From assembly GCF_030272615.1 (NCBI RefSeq), contig NC_081415.1, positions 107,055,254 through 107,119,253 on the forward strand: 64,000 nucleotides of DNA, in the 5' to 3' direction. This DNA is from Cryptomeria japonica (taxonomy: Eukaryota > Streptophyta > Pinopsida > Cupressales > Cupressaceae). This document shows, piece by piece, positions 1 through 11,335 of the stretch (position 1 is the stretch's first letter; each line of letters starts with the position of its first letter). Under the pieces are notes generated by a model that did not search any database, was not told the origin of the DNA, and saw nothing but the letters and a program-made list of their open reading frames with translations. Position numbers and translations under genes: made by a program.

Positions 1-1335
1 CTTAAAAATAGGAGATGGCTTAAGGGGACACAAGCATGTGCTCTAGAATGTACATGCATGACCCCTTAGGACCACATATGACCCAAGCTTAGAAAACAAT
101 GTGGTCCTAAAGACCCATCACACATATGCATGCATTCTACCTCATTGTATAATATGGACATGGCTTAAAAGGGGATGCATGCCTAATTGGGACATGTGGC
201 AAGAAAGGGGATCAAACTAAATTGTAAGTCATGTGGCTTAAAAGGGAAATGAATTTCAATGTAGGAGATGGCTTAAGGGGATGCACGCATGCGTTCTACA
301 ATGTACATGTGTGACCCGTTAGGACCACATATGACCCCTTAGGGTCAACTATGTGATCCTATAGAGTCATACACATATAAATGGTCCTAGAAGGGGTTGA
401 ATGCATGAGTTAGTTCAGGCGTGTATGTGTGACGGGCCTTTAGGACCACATTGTGTTATAAGGGATCATCATATATGTGATATTAAGTGGTCACACATGT
501 GGTAGAACACATGCGTGACCCCTTAGGACCACATATGAGCCCTAACACCCCAACTACTATGGTTTTAATAGGGCTCATATGTGGTCCTAAGGGCTCATGC
601 ATGTGTTCTAACATATGCGTGATCCCTTAGGATCACATATATGATCCCTTAGAACACAATGTGGTCCTAAAGGCCCGTCACACATGCGTTCAACCCCTTA
701 GGACCATATACATATATGACCCCATAAGATCGTGCATAGTGTCCTAAGGGGTCATTTATGTGGTCCTAAGGGGTCACACATGTACATTATAATGTGCATG
801 CATGATCCCTTAGGACTACATACATGACCCCTTTGGACACTATGCCTAATCCTATGGGGTCGTATGTAGTCGTAAGGGATTGAACACATGTGTACATGAC
901 CCTTTAAGACCACATATTCAATGACCCCTTGGGATACTAGGATGTTAAAAGGGGTCATATGTGGTGAACTAAGGGGTCACACATGTGTTAAAACACATGT
1001 GTGACCCCTTACGACCAAATATGACCCCTTAGGATGTGATGTGATCCTATGTGGTCATAGGGCTTATGTTGTATAGACTAGATATTAAAAGGGGTCATAT
1101 GTGGTCCTAAGGGGTCACGTTCACACATGCATGATCCCTTAGGACCAAATATGACCCCTTAGGACATGATGTGATCCTATGGGATCATATGTGGTCCTAA
1201 GCGGTTGTGCATGTATTAGAACACATGTGTGACCCCTTAGGACTACATATGACCCCTTACGGTCCACTGTTGTCCTATATGGTCATATATTAGGTCATAT
1301 GGGTCAAATGGTCATGTATGTGATCCTATAAGTTT
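1..1335. repeat. Palindromic dispersed repeat field built on CCCCTTAGG / CCTAAGGGG
   Basis: The word GACCCCTTAGGACCACATATG and its reverse complement occur many times, both head-to-head and as direct copies. Head-to-head dyads meet at centres such as ACACATGTGTTAAAACACATGTG near 985 and similar centres near 505, 605, 785 and 1215. Copies are diverged and spacing varies (roughly 100-230 bases), so this is an irregular field rather than a clean satellite. No coding potential is convincing; the short open frames are by-products of the repeat. The left edge lies outside the window. I do not recognise the family. Confidence 0.8.
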
Positions 1336-1885
1336 TGGTTTTTCAACATTTTCATTTTATTTAAAAAAAGGTTTTGGTTTTGGTTTTTCTACATTTTAGT
1401 TAAATTTGTATGTTTTGATTTTCATTTTGGTAAATTTTAACAATGTTTTAGTTTCATTTTTGTTATAATTTTTTGGTTTTGGTTTTCATTTTAATTTTTG
1501 TTTTGATCTTGTATTAAATGTTTTGGTTTTGGTTTCATTTCAAGGTTTTCAACATTTTTTATTAAATTTATTCATTTAAAAAAAACCTAATCTAATCAAT
1601 TCATAAAAAAAATTCATTATCAATAATTAAAAAAATAAATTTCAAACTAAATTTAACTAATTTTAAAATTAAAAAAAAAAATTTAAGACTAAAATACAAA
1701 TTTTTAAACTAAAATTTTTTTTTAAACTAAAAACATACTTTTTCTAATGTAAAAAAATTTATTAAACTAGGAATCAAATTTTTTAACAAAAAAAATAATT
1801 TTAAACTAAAAAAATAATTTTTAAACTAAAAATCTAATTTTTTTAACTAAAAAAATATTTTAAATATGAATTATTAAAAAAAAAT
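1336..1885. other. Low-complexity T/G-rich then A-rich tract
   Basis: From about 1336 to 1560 the plus strand is rich in GGTTTTGGTTTT-type runs. From about 1560 to 1885 it is rich in AAACTAAAAA-type runs, so the halves are loosely complementary in composition. No gene or clear mobile element is visible. Confidence 0.6.
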
Positions 1886-1934
1886 GGATGTTGGGCGTAC
1901 TTGGAAGACTTGTAGGTGGCTTGCTGGCACTTTC

Positions 1935-2185
1935 TAGGGAGGGATCCACTCCTTCAATTGGGATCCGGTATGGCAAAAATGAACCCCACTCTGTTTTAAA
2001 AAAAAATTATATAGTTGAAACGGGATCTCGTGTTCAAATGAAATGGGATCCCATTTCATTTCAATACAAGATCTTGTTTCATTTTAACATGGGATCCCGT
2101 TTGGGGTTCTAGGCTTGGGATCTCGGGTCCCACGGAATCCCGTTTGTTTTTCAGCTCGGGATCCCAAGCGTAGATGGGATCCTGA
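1935..2185. repeat. Cluster of GGGATC words and perfect palindromes
   Basis: About eight GGGATC(C/T) words lie in 250 bases, in a background where this word is otherwise rare. Positions 2036-2061 form a perfect 26-bp palindrome centred on GGATCC. Positions 2066-2077 (ACAAGATCTTGT) form a second perfect palindrome. Others, such as the stretch around 2090-2100, are near-palindromic. The 74-codon frame crossing this stretch has no recognisable protein signature, and I treat it as chance. Confidence 0.65.
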
Positions 2186-3857
2186 TTCATCTCCTATTGA
2201 CTCCGCTTGATTTCCACTTTTTTACTAAGTCTAAAACGTCCACCTTAAGTGGACACAACTTCTTGCACTTACCCTTAATGCTAAGAAAGATCAATTGATT
2301 AGCATTTTTTCTATTTGGCACCTACTTTAGTGTGCTTTCCCCTAAATAATGTTAAACCTATCTGGTTGGTATTCCACTCTGAAAAATTTCACGGTTAATC
2401 CACACCCAATTCATCATTAAATACCAAAATTAGAACTAGATCTAATATCATAAACCTCTTTCCCCTTTGGAGAGGTAATTTTTGGAGGACTAGGGTTCCC
2501 ATCTCCTTAGTCTTAACCAAAACCTCTCAAATAGCTTGTGTTTCAAGTGTTGGCCTTCACAATTTCAAATCTAGTCTTGATTTTTACACTTGACCATTTT
2601 ATTATCATCCACACTTCAAAAATAACCTTGTGATCCTTATATGAAGAACTTCTTCTATCATTCAAAAAATATAATCAATTTTAAGAAGGCTTTATCTCAA
2701 ATAATCAATCTAGATTCTACTCCAATTGGGTGAAAAAGAAATAAACTATACCATTAAAAGTCAAGTATGGTTTCATGTTTGTCATTTATTGTTATCATGT
2801 TATTGCATTAACATTTGGAGGACTTTCTCTAGTATGGTTTTATTGCATTATGCTATTGCATTAACATTTAGTTTTTGTATAGCTCTGATTTTGGGTTTTG
2901 GGTCCCTATAAAACCCATTTATCATAATTAAAAAAAATTGGAGGACTTGCCTAAAGTACGAATACCACTTTTATGTTGAAATTCATGAGAGGGTTTCATA
3001 CCTAAGGTATAATCATTTTATTTCATCATTTTTATTACTATTTTGTCTCTTGCCTCCCTAGGACATGCACTCTTTTTCTATCATCATAGCTATTACGAAG
3101 GTGCAAACACCAACATAAGTTTTGACTTAGGAAAACCCCTATACATCATAAACATTCTTCCTCATTTTCTATATGTGTAAGCTCAAATCTTATAGTGGAA
3201 GTGGTGCAATAGCACAAAGTAGACTATTATAGGTAGCAACAAACTTCTAACATGCAAAAAAATCTAGACAAAGGACTTGAGCATGCTTGTCCTACTATTT
3301 TGAATTGTAGTTGTGGGAGAGAAACCTATAGTACCTCCTAACTAAATTTTTCATCACCTACAATAGTTTTAAATACCTTTAGACTAGAGTGCCAAACACC
3401 CATGTCTTTCACTTTTTGCTCCAATTTTTAGATTTAGGTTCCTTTATGTATATCCTTTCTAGATCTGGCTTACTATTTCTACTTTCCTTTTTTTAATTCA
3501 TTGTAATTGTTGAGATCAATTATTTTGTTATCATTAACCCTAGATATCAAACACACACTTAACAATCTCAATTCTATTATAGCAAAGGAACAAAATCCTA
3601 GAGTTCAACTCTTATATTAGGCCTATAGTTGAACCTATTTGTGTTCCAATGTTATGCTATGAAAATGTGAGATATTAGTTTGCATCGATTTCTAAAGTCT
3701 ATTAGTTATGTGCTTTCAATTGACATGTCTTATTCTTGTATATCCATTGAATTTTTTGATGCACTTGTTTACATTTTCTTGCTTAATATAATTTGTTCTT
3801 CACAATTGAATGCTAAAAAAAAAAATCTTGGCTTGCCTAGAAGTTTTGAAATATGAT
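2186..3857. other. Intergenic, no supported gene
   Basis: I see no coding, RNA or mobile-element signature here. Open frames are short and unsupported. Confidence 0.5.
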
Positions 3858-4301
3858 GATGATGTTGATGATTGTCCCTCTCCATAAATTTGTCCTCTTA
3901 ATGGAGATATTTTGGCACAAAAGCATGCTATCATTAAAATTTTTCCTAATGATACTCTACCTTCTATGGACTTGATTGATATATTTCTAGGAGATGAAGC
4001 ATTGATAAAACATATCAATCCATCTCCCAATATGTGACCTACTCATGAGGATATTTTAGAGCAAGAGGATGATATCATTATCACTTTTCTCAATGCTCTT
4101 CTTTCTGGAGATGAAACATTGATGAATCATGCTTGTCCCTCTCCCATAATTTATCCTACTCATGAGGATATTTGGGAGCAAGAGGATAATATCATGAATA
4201 ATTTTTTCAATGCAATCCTTTCTAAAGATGAAACATTGATGAATCATGCTTGTTCTTCTCCCAATTTTTTTCTTACTCGTGAGGATATTTTGGTGCAATA
4301 G
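3858..4301 (+). pseudogene. Decayed gene fragment with a 39-residue tandem protein repeat
   Basis: Four copies of a coding repeat follow one another in a single frame. Copies 2, 3 and 4 begin at 3993, 4110 and 4227, a spacing of exactly 117 bases (39 codons). The first copy (from about 3858) is more diverged and its CPSP-type motif is 144 bases upstream of the next. Each unit reads approximately GDETLMNHACPSP, then PTHEDILEQEDDI, then a hydrophobic FLNAILS segment. Stops interrupt the frame at 3885 (TAA), 4035 (TGA) and just after 4298 (TAG). The repeat length being a multiple of three and the conservation of residues argue for former coding use. I do not recognise the protein. It could be a host repeat protein or a piece of a retroelement polyprotein. 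Confidence 0.55.
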
Positions 4302-5931
4302 GATGATAACAATGACCTATCTTCTACATATTAATCCTTAGTGAATAAAGAGACCACTATATAATAGTTAATATAATTTATGTTTCCAATCATACATATA
4401 TAAAACCTCCATTTTTTCTTCATCGTCATCATGATGTTCGTCAACCCCAAACTAAAATTTTTATTATTGTTGGAGGAATCTAAAATCCTCAACCACAAAC
4501 TAAAGTAATGATTTTTGTCCAAGTATTAAAGACCTACCTAGATCTCTTGGTTACTACTTAAACTATACAAAAACAGATCTTGATCAATGTAGTAGAATGC
4601 ACAAATGCTCACACATATAAAACTCAAAATAATAAACAACCTCCAAATTTTCTCACATCTTCTCATCCTTCTCTTCCTTTTATAATTGTAATTTTTATGC
4701 TATTTAAATAATTAATTTTCTTTGTGTTTATTCCCTCTTCCATTTCAAAAAATAAATACATTTCTCTCCTATATTTTATGATTTTAACATTTTATTATTT
4801 TTAATAAATGTAACTTTAGCCATTCATTTTAAACAAATAAAATGCAAAGCCTTTATCTTCTTATCACGATCCTATGCCACTTTTATATTTGATGAGAAAA
4901 ATAAGATTTAATTGTATCTATTTTCAATGTAATTACTCTCTTGAAAAAAATATGTATATTTAATTATTTAATTATTTAATTGAAACAATATATTTGACAT
5001 ATTAAAAAATTTTATATTTGAATTAGAATACATATATTTTAATCATATATTTTTTTTTTATATTTTAAATAATTTAAAAAAGAATTATATTATGATGGTT
5101 TTAAAAAATTGAAAAACTAAATAAAACAAGAGAATATTTTTGTTTTAATACATAAATCAAACTTAAAAACACACTTTGATTTATTGCTTCCATAATTTCT
5201 GGTCAAATTAGGTAAACTTGAATAAATTGATATTATAAAAAAATAAAAAATAAATAATTTTTCTTAAAAATAAAAAACTAATATAGAAAAAATTACTTAA
5301 TGAAATATATATTTCAAAAAATATCTTTTTTTAATAATATTTTTTATAATAACATTATCATTTTTTTATTTCAAAAATGAATTTGTAAACAATTCTCCAT
5401 GAAAAAAATGAATTAATTTTTTTTTCATTTCAACAGTTTAATGTCAAAAATTGAATACCTTTTGAATTTTAAATATCATATCAATATAGAATATTAATAT
5501 ATTATTTAAATTTATAAAAACAAAAATAATTACAATATAAAATAAAGATATCTTAAAACATTTACAATTTTTTTTTTTTAAATATAAATATAATTAATTT
5601 AAGAATATTAAACCAAAAAATACAACCTAAACCACAAAATACAGTCCCCGCAAAATAAATTCCCACAGTTAACTCAACCACGCGTTGCAAGTGAAGCAAT
5701 TCTGAGATATTCAGAATTAAGTATATTACCATTATGTTCAATAATATTATTATTGGTTGAAAACATATTAGATAATAAAGTAAAAAAAATGTTATCATGC
5801 ATGTATCTCTATAGAAAATGAAGAATTTATTTGGTTTTTATTATCACTTTTTATTTTCAACAAAATGAAACCCATTTAACACTTGTTTCTTAATATTCAT
5901 TATTTCATATTATCTTTTCACTTTTCTATTC
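4302..5931. other. AT-rich intergenic DNA, no supported gene
   Basis: Very AT-rich with long A and T runs. A minus-strand open frame of 78 codons at 5562-5798 is mostly hydrophobic and low-complexity, and I do not accept it as a gene. Confidence 0.5.
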
Positions 5932-5997
5932 TTCACAAAATAAAACTTGTTCCCTCATCTTCAATTCACAAAATAAAACTTGTTCCCTCATCTTCAA
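5932..5997. repeat. 33-bp tandem duplication
   Basis: Two adjacent identical copies of a 33-base unit (5932-5964 and 5965-5997) beginning TTCACAAAATAAAACTTG. A wider, diverged echo of the flanking sequence, including AGGCATTATT and CTTTTCTATTCTTCAC, recurs between 5900 and 6100. Confidence 0.8.
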
Positions 5998-6142
5998 TTC
6001 AATAGGCATTATTCCATTTTAGCTCTTCACTTTTCTATTCTTCACGAAACCCATTTAACACTGATTTTCAATTAAATAGGCATTATTTCATATTGGCTGG
6101 TCATCGCCTGGAAAAATTCTTCATATGTAAGAAGTTTCAATT

Positions 6143-6664
6143 CTAAAATATCAATTGAGATATTGATGTTAACAGAACTAACCATTCCCTCAAAAAAAAC
6201 TCCTCTTTGCTCTTAGAAGAATCTGAATATCTTTGGCTTTCAATGAAAGAATATTCCTGGAAGAAATCATAGTACCAATCTTCTTCTGCAAGCTCTTTCA
6301 AAATCCTTTGAACAGTTGGAGGCCTTATTGAAATGGATCCTACTTCAAGAAACTTCTGCTCAAGATTGTACTCTTTGCAATTGTCTTGTGTAATGGCGGC
6401 ATTTTTTAATTCAGTTGATTGGAATTTCCTACATTCAATAAACCAACAACAACAGTAAACCCGAGTCTTGTTTCAACATTGTAGGAAAATTAGAGTTTAG
6501 AAGAAAGGAAAATAGTAAAAGAACAATCCCAATGACCTACGTAGGAAAATTAGAGTTTAGAGTAAATTGGTAATATATTGACCTCCGTACCTGCACTCAT
6601 AATGAAGATAATCCCAACCCATCTTTTCATGTAGTTCCTCAGAATTTTTTACTTTTCTTTTCAT
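6143..6664 (-). CDS. Unrecognised two-exon gene or gene remnant
   Basis: Exon 1 runs from an ATG at 6664-6662 to 6591 and exon 2 from 6428 down to a TAG at 6143-6145. The 162-bp intron (6590-6429) has GT-AG ends, and the donor reads GCAG/GTACGG. The acceptor TGTAG is preceded by a TTTACTGTTGTTGTTGG-type pyrimidine tract. The split arginine codon joins in phase (AG plus G). The product would be 119 residues. It begins MKRKVKNSEELHEKMGWDY and later has the segments GSISIRPPTVQRILKEL and EEDWYYDFFQEY, which look protein-like rather than random. A further donor-like GTTAGT at 6182 would end exon 2 at 6183, so the real gene may have continued and the TAG may be intronic. The intron carries a duplicated 20-mer (6481 and 6541). 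I do not recognise the family. It could be a captured or pseudogenised host gene fragment. Confidence 0.5.
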
Positions 6665-6710
6665 GAATTGAAATCTATTTTTTTCTCCATGAATTGAATT
6701 GTTATTGTGT

Positions 6711-6717
6711 ATTTATA
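6711..6717 (-). promoter_or_regulatory. TATA-like box upstream of the two-exon gene
   Basis: TATAAAT on the minus strand lies 47 bases upstream of the ATG at 6664. A start about 30 bases downstream would give a short 5' UTR that excludes a tiny upstream frame, whose ATG is at 6690 and whose TGA overlaps the main ATG as ATGA. In DNA this AT-rich the match could be chance. Confidence 0.25.
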
Positions 6718-6720
6718 CTA

Positions 6721-7345
6721 AAATTTTGTGATTGTAGTATTAATTTAAGGAAAAATAACTAAACAATTTAATTTATTATAAATAAATATTTTATTATTCA
6801 AAACACTTCCATGCCTTTTTATTTATAGATCTATCAATTAATGTTCATATTATTAAATTGACTATCCATAATATCTCTAAAAATTATCTTGAAGATTATG
6901 TTTATGTAGTAGTTTACTTAGATATTAATAAATAATATTTATATAAATATGTTATTTATATTAATAGAAATTAGTTTAAAAAAACTTACAGTTATACAAA
7001 ATTTAAATATAGATTAATAAATAATATTTAAAATAATACAATTTACAAATATTTACTCATATTAATTTAAATTGACATTTCAAAATTAATATTTTTAGTT
7101 ATAATTTTCATCTTATTTAAATAGTTTAAAAATATTTATTCATTTAAAAAAAAATAGATTTGCTCAGATTTATATTCAATGTAATTTTATATATATATAT
7201 ATAGAAATAAAATATTTTTACATATTAAATATTTATATTTTACCTTTAAATACATATCTTTTATTTTTAAATTAAATATTATAAATTTATATATAACTTT
7301 TTAATGTTTTTAACACTCATTTATAAAATATATATATTATTAAGC
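6721..7345. other. AT-rich intergenic DNA, nothing recognised
   Basis: Long A/T runs and short TA repeats (for example near 7190-7202); no gene or repeat family that I can name. Confidence 0.5.
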
Positions 7346-7410
7346 CCAGAGGCTTCCTTCATTCGCAGGATGGGTGACAACCCGTGTCAACATTTCCGGC
7401 GGGCGTAGAC

Positions 7411-7550
7411 AATTCCGGTATAGTTTATGACAAACGGTAACATTTCAGGGAAGAAATTTCATACATTTCCTGCCGGTTGTAAATTTCCAGTGTACACAAT
7501 TCTGACATAGTTTATGGCAAACGGTAACATTTCAGGGAAGAAATTTCATA
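7411..7550. repeat. 87-bp tandem duplication
   Basis: The unit starting AATTCCGGTATAGTTTATG at 7411 recurs 87 bases later at 7498 as AATTCTGACATAGTTTATG. The stretch CAAACGGTAACATTTCAGGG is identical in both (7431 and 7518). The second copy stops after about 53 bases. Confidence 0.75.
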
Positions 7551-8242
7551 ACCCAAAATTTAAAATTGGTAGCACCGTAGTGGCTGGGCGCTAAGTGCGG
7601 CATGCTGTTGAAATGGAAAACCGTTTAACAAATTAAGTGCTTCATTTTTTGCCGCCTCTATTTCCCTATAACAGATTCAGGAAAAAACTATGGTTTTTAA
7701 TTCAACAAGCATCATCTTCATCTTGAAAACTGTTTCGCCTATGAATGAATAAATCTTCCGATTTTGCAGGCAAACTGTTTCCAAACCGTCTAGTCGTGGG
7801 TTTTAATGAAATGAAATTTAACTGAATGAAATCCGTTTCATGGGTTTGAATGAAATAAAATTTAAATCTTGAATTGAATTTAACGGAGATTTTCTTGCTT
7901 TCCAAACAAAAAACAACAGTATCTGTGGATTGAATTTTTCTTCAGACTTTGTTTGCTGCCGTAACTCGTTTTTATGCCATTGTATATTTTTGTTTTTGTA
8001 TGCATATCTATTGAAACCTTACCATTAACCGAACTCAAATGAGCTGTACCGATTCTAACAGCCATAGTTTTCTAGCTGTTGATTCTTTTTTCTCACATCA
8101 TATCAGGATTTGTGGTTTGCGTAGAGTTTAGTAGTATTGTGATGAATATGAAAGCAAAAGTTTCTTTCATAGACCAATACAAAATAAATTATGAATGAGC
8201 TATTTATTTAGTTTATGCTCTCATTATCTTTTTCATATGCAG

Positions 8243-8532
8243 GTGTTTTCTCCATTAAAGGTATGAGGGTAGCAATTGATTCTTTCCTAGACTGACATTT
8301 ATCTACTGTCAAAGCTGCCTGGAAGGTAAATTACAGTAGAAGATCACCGTTTATCATTCTAAATAATTTGTTCACTTTACAGTCTTATAATGTGTCTATA
8401 TCATTTCATACTTAATTTTCACATTTATTGATTGCAGAGAATTAACATTGGAAATTGAGGTTCTCGCCATTTTCTGCAAATGCAACCACTTTAGTGTGTT
8501 TAAGCACCACGAACTCATCTTCTTCGGCTAAG
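8243..8532 (+). pseudogene. Two exon-like segments bounded by splice signals
   Basis: Segment 8243-8325 follows an acceptor-like CTTTTTCATATGCAG and ends at the donor-like GGAAG/GTAAAT. Segment 8438-8532 follows TTTATTGATTGCAG and ends at CTAAG/GTATGT. One frame of the first segment reads VFSIKGMRVAIDSFLD, then a TGA, then HLSTVKAAWK. The second is open for about 30 codons in a different phase, to a TAA at its end. With an in-frame stop and phase disagreement, this is either a decayed gene or a spliced non-coding transcript. Weak exon-like signals continue to about 8780. I do not recognise a product. Confidence 0.3.
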
Positions 8533-9563
8533 GTATGTCGATTTGCAAAAACTTCATTATTTTATTTGCCTGCCTTTTACGAAGTTCCTCTGCCTTTATG
8601 AATGATAAGAAGTAAAATCTATTCCCTCATAGATTTTGGGTGACCTTACCGTGGTTTAGGGTAACCTGCTTTTTCCATGGGTGGGGGCCTTTCCATGTGT
8701 GTGCTGGGGGTGTGGAGGTCCATGTGTTTGGCATATTTTTATCAGTTTTTCAATTTTTTCTACCTGTTGCTGCACCAGAAAAAATAAGAGGTTTGAAACC
8801 ACACGTGCAGAAGAAGAATAAAAATTATAATCGATGAAACATGATAAGATGCTTTTGGAAGCTTGCTCGACAATTTCCTACCATGATAAATTATGCGTCA
8901 AGCTTCTTGATCAAGATTTTTGTTTTTTCTATCTGCACCAAAAAACTTTCACGGGACTGCCCAAAACGTGGGCTGGGGGACTGTTTTGCCTTGAGCTTGT
9001 GCCAAACTATTAAGATTTGAAACCTGTTTCACATTTGAAAAGTTGAATGTACTGAATGTACTGACTGTACATTCATAAAACTCATGTAGTTTTATGAATG
9101 TCAAAAACTCTGTATTGATATCGACTACCCTTGGACTCATCGCTTTTATAGGAAGTTTCGAAAACATATTCAACAAATAGCTACTCTACAAGTCGTGTAA
9201 TGACTTTCTCAGAGGTATTCTATAAAATTTCTACATTTTGTTTGTATCATTTGTATTCTGAACAAACATTATAACCACATTCTCCAACAGTATTCCAAAC
9301 ATCCAATTATTTTGAACATTAAATAAGAGAAAATAGTTGTTTGTTATCATGGCAAGAACATAGCATTCATGATTAGTAGTTAACTGTTTCTCTTTAACCA
9401 ATTTATCTTTTCAATTGATTGCAATATTCCATGTTTGTGGTATTTTGTTTCTTTCATTTTTTCAAATACTGAGCTCCAATGATTCTCCGGCATAGTTCAC
9501 TACATTGGAGTAAGGAGGAGATTATGGGTAACGTTTCATACATTTTGTTCGTGGCTGCTGAGG
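8533..9563. other. Intergenic or gene-remnant DNA of mixed composition
   Basis: Less AT-rich than its surroundings around 8640-8730 and 8940-8990. A minus-strand frame of 75 codons (8949-9176) has mixed, protein-like composition but no motif I can name, and no splice or promoter context supports it. Confidence 0.3.
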
Positions 9564-9674
9564 ATGGTCAACCGTAGCTTCACAGATCTGACGAAAGATG
9601 AGTGTCTGTTTATCGTAGATTTGATTGATGAATTTGTTGGAACTTTTGTTTGTCCTCATGACTTTCTGATGTGA
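9564..9674 (+). CDS. Small open frame of 36 residues with a diverged downstream copy
   Basis: ATG at 9564 to TGA at 9672-9674, reading MVNRSFTDLTKDECLFIVDL and ending in PHDFLM. A second copy of the core lies at 9703-9753 and reads NEDKCLFIAGLIYEFI before a stop, 112 bases downstream, so the copies are out of frame with each other. Similarity at the protein level between the two copies suggests former coding sequence, but the pieces are short and could be one exon of a dead gene. No function can be assigned. Confidence 0.25.
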   Translation: MVNRSFTDLTKDECLFIVDLIDEFVGTFVCPHDFLM

Positions 9675-10174
9675 TCAGATTGTGGCAGGAATTTGGATCT
9701 CGAATGAAGATAAGTGTTTGTTTATCGCAGGTTTAATTTATGAATTTATTTGAATGTTTGTGTGTGCTTGGAAATCATATGATGGACTTGGTAATAGTTG
9801 TGGAAATCTTGAAATAAGAAATTGGAAAGATGAAAAGAAATTTTCTCAACATTTTGTTCTAATAGCTAGAAATAAGATCTAGCTATAGAAATTAAATATT
9901 TTTGGTATTCTTAAAATCATAAATTTGAAGTTTTTTTAAGTTGTCCTAAGTTTACTCATACATTTTGTTGCATAAGATAAAAAGCAGAATATTTTCAAAC
10001 ATAGTACTTGCAGAAAGAAATAAGTGTAGAAGTGTATGTTTCTACAAATATCTTCTATATATTTCATATAAAGTTATGCAATTACAAATTTCAAAGTATG
10101 AAAGCTGCCTATTGCTATATTATCTTGATAACCTTAACAATTATTCAACATAATGTCAAATAGTTGATTTTGTA

Positions 10175-11335
10175 AACATAATTGTACCCTAACCCTAATA
10201 GTAAACAAAATTAAAAATAAACCTTAAATTTAACCCTAAGACTAGCACAAACAAATTAAGTTCTATAAAAAGTTTAACCATAACCCTATACTAGAATGGA
10301 GCAAAATCTTAAAGAAAATTATACTCCAACAATAAAACTATACAAAATTAAATCAATATTGAACATAAAAAAAATTGAACCATAACTCTAAATACAATGG
10401 AACCCTAACACTAAATAAAATTGAGCCCTATACTAAATTGAACCCTATTCCTAATTAAATCCTAACCATGTACTAATTTAAATCAAAACAGTAAACTAAA
10501 TTATACTAACTATAAAACTAAACCAATTTAAATCTCATAACTAAACCAAGCTAAATACTATACCATATTGAGCACTAACCCTATACCATGACACTAATTG
10601 AAATTAAACCCTAAACCTCAACCTAAACCTAATTAAATATTTATCAAAATTAAAACCTAACTCTAAACCAAATTAAATCCAAATCCTTAACCAAATTGAA
10701 CCCTTACCTAATCACTAAACCCTTACCTAATCCCTTAACAAAATTTAGATTTAACCTTAAATGCTATTATACACTGATCTTAATATAAATTTAAACTAAG
10801 CCTAAATAAATTTCAACCATACCGTTAAAACTAATTGAACATTAAACCAAACTAAACTGAACACTAAACGAAGTTGAATGCTAAAACACAAACTTTATAC
10901 CAAAGTGAACCCTAACCCTAAACCAAACCACGTCTAAATTATAAGCCAAATAAAATCTTAACACTAAACCAAATATCAAGACCATAACCCTCATGTAAAC
11001 ATAATTGTATCCTAACCCTAATAGTAAACAAAACTAAAAATAAACCTTAAATTGAAATTGAGTTTTATAAAAAATTTAATCATAACCCTATACTAGATTG
11101 GAGCAAAATGTTAAAGAAAATTATGTAAAAAAAATTGAACCATAACTCTAAATACAATGGAACCCTAACACTAAATTAAATTGAGCCCAAAATTGAACCC
11201 TATTCCGAATTAAATCCTAACCATGACACTAATTGAAATCTAACCATGACACTAATTGAAATTGAAAATGTGAGGTAACCATGACACTAATTGAAGTCTA
11301 ACCATGACACTAATTAAAATTGAAAATGTGAGGCT
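10175..11335. repeat. Degenerate CCCTAA-type (telomere-like) minisatellite, block 1
   Basis: The words AACCCTAA, CCATAACCCTA and AAATTGAACCCTA recur at irregular spacing of about 20 bases throughout. The core matches the plant telomeric hexamer/heptamer CCCTAA(A), but most copies are mutated and separated by AAATTAA-type spacers. There is also a longer duplication. The stretch starting ATAATTGTACCCTAACCC at about 10179 recurs at about 10999 with the same order of landmarks, including TATACTAGA(A/T)TGGAGCAAAA. Near 11220-11325 a short unit, AACCATGACACTAATTGAA, is repeated about four times. Confidence 0.75.

Noticed and set aside
1-1335. CRISPR-like array
   Set aside because: Copies occur in both orientations with uneven spacing and diverged sequence in plant nuclear DNA; no cas genes and no regular spacers.
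5562-5798. 78-residue minus-strand membrane protein
   Set aside because: Leucine/isoleucine-rich frame expected from T-rich DNA; no supporting signal.
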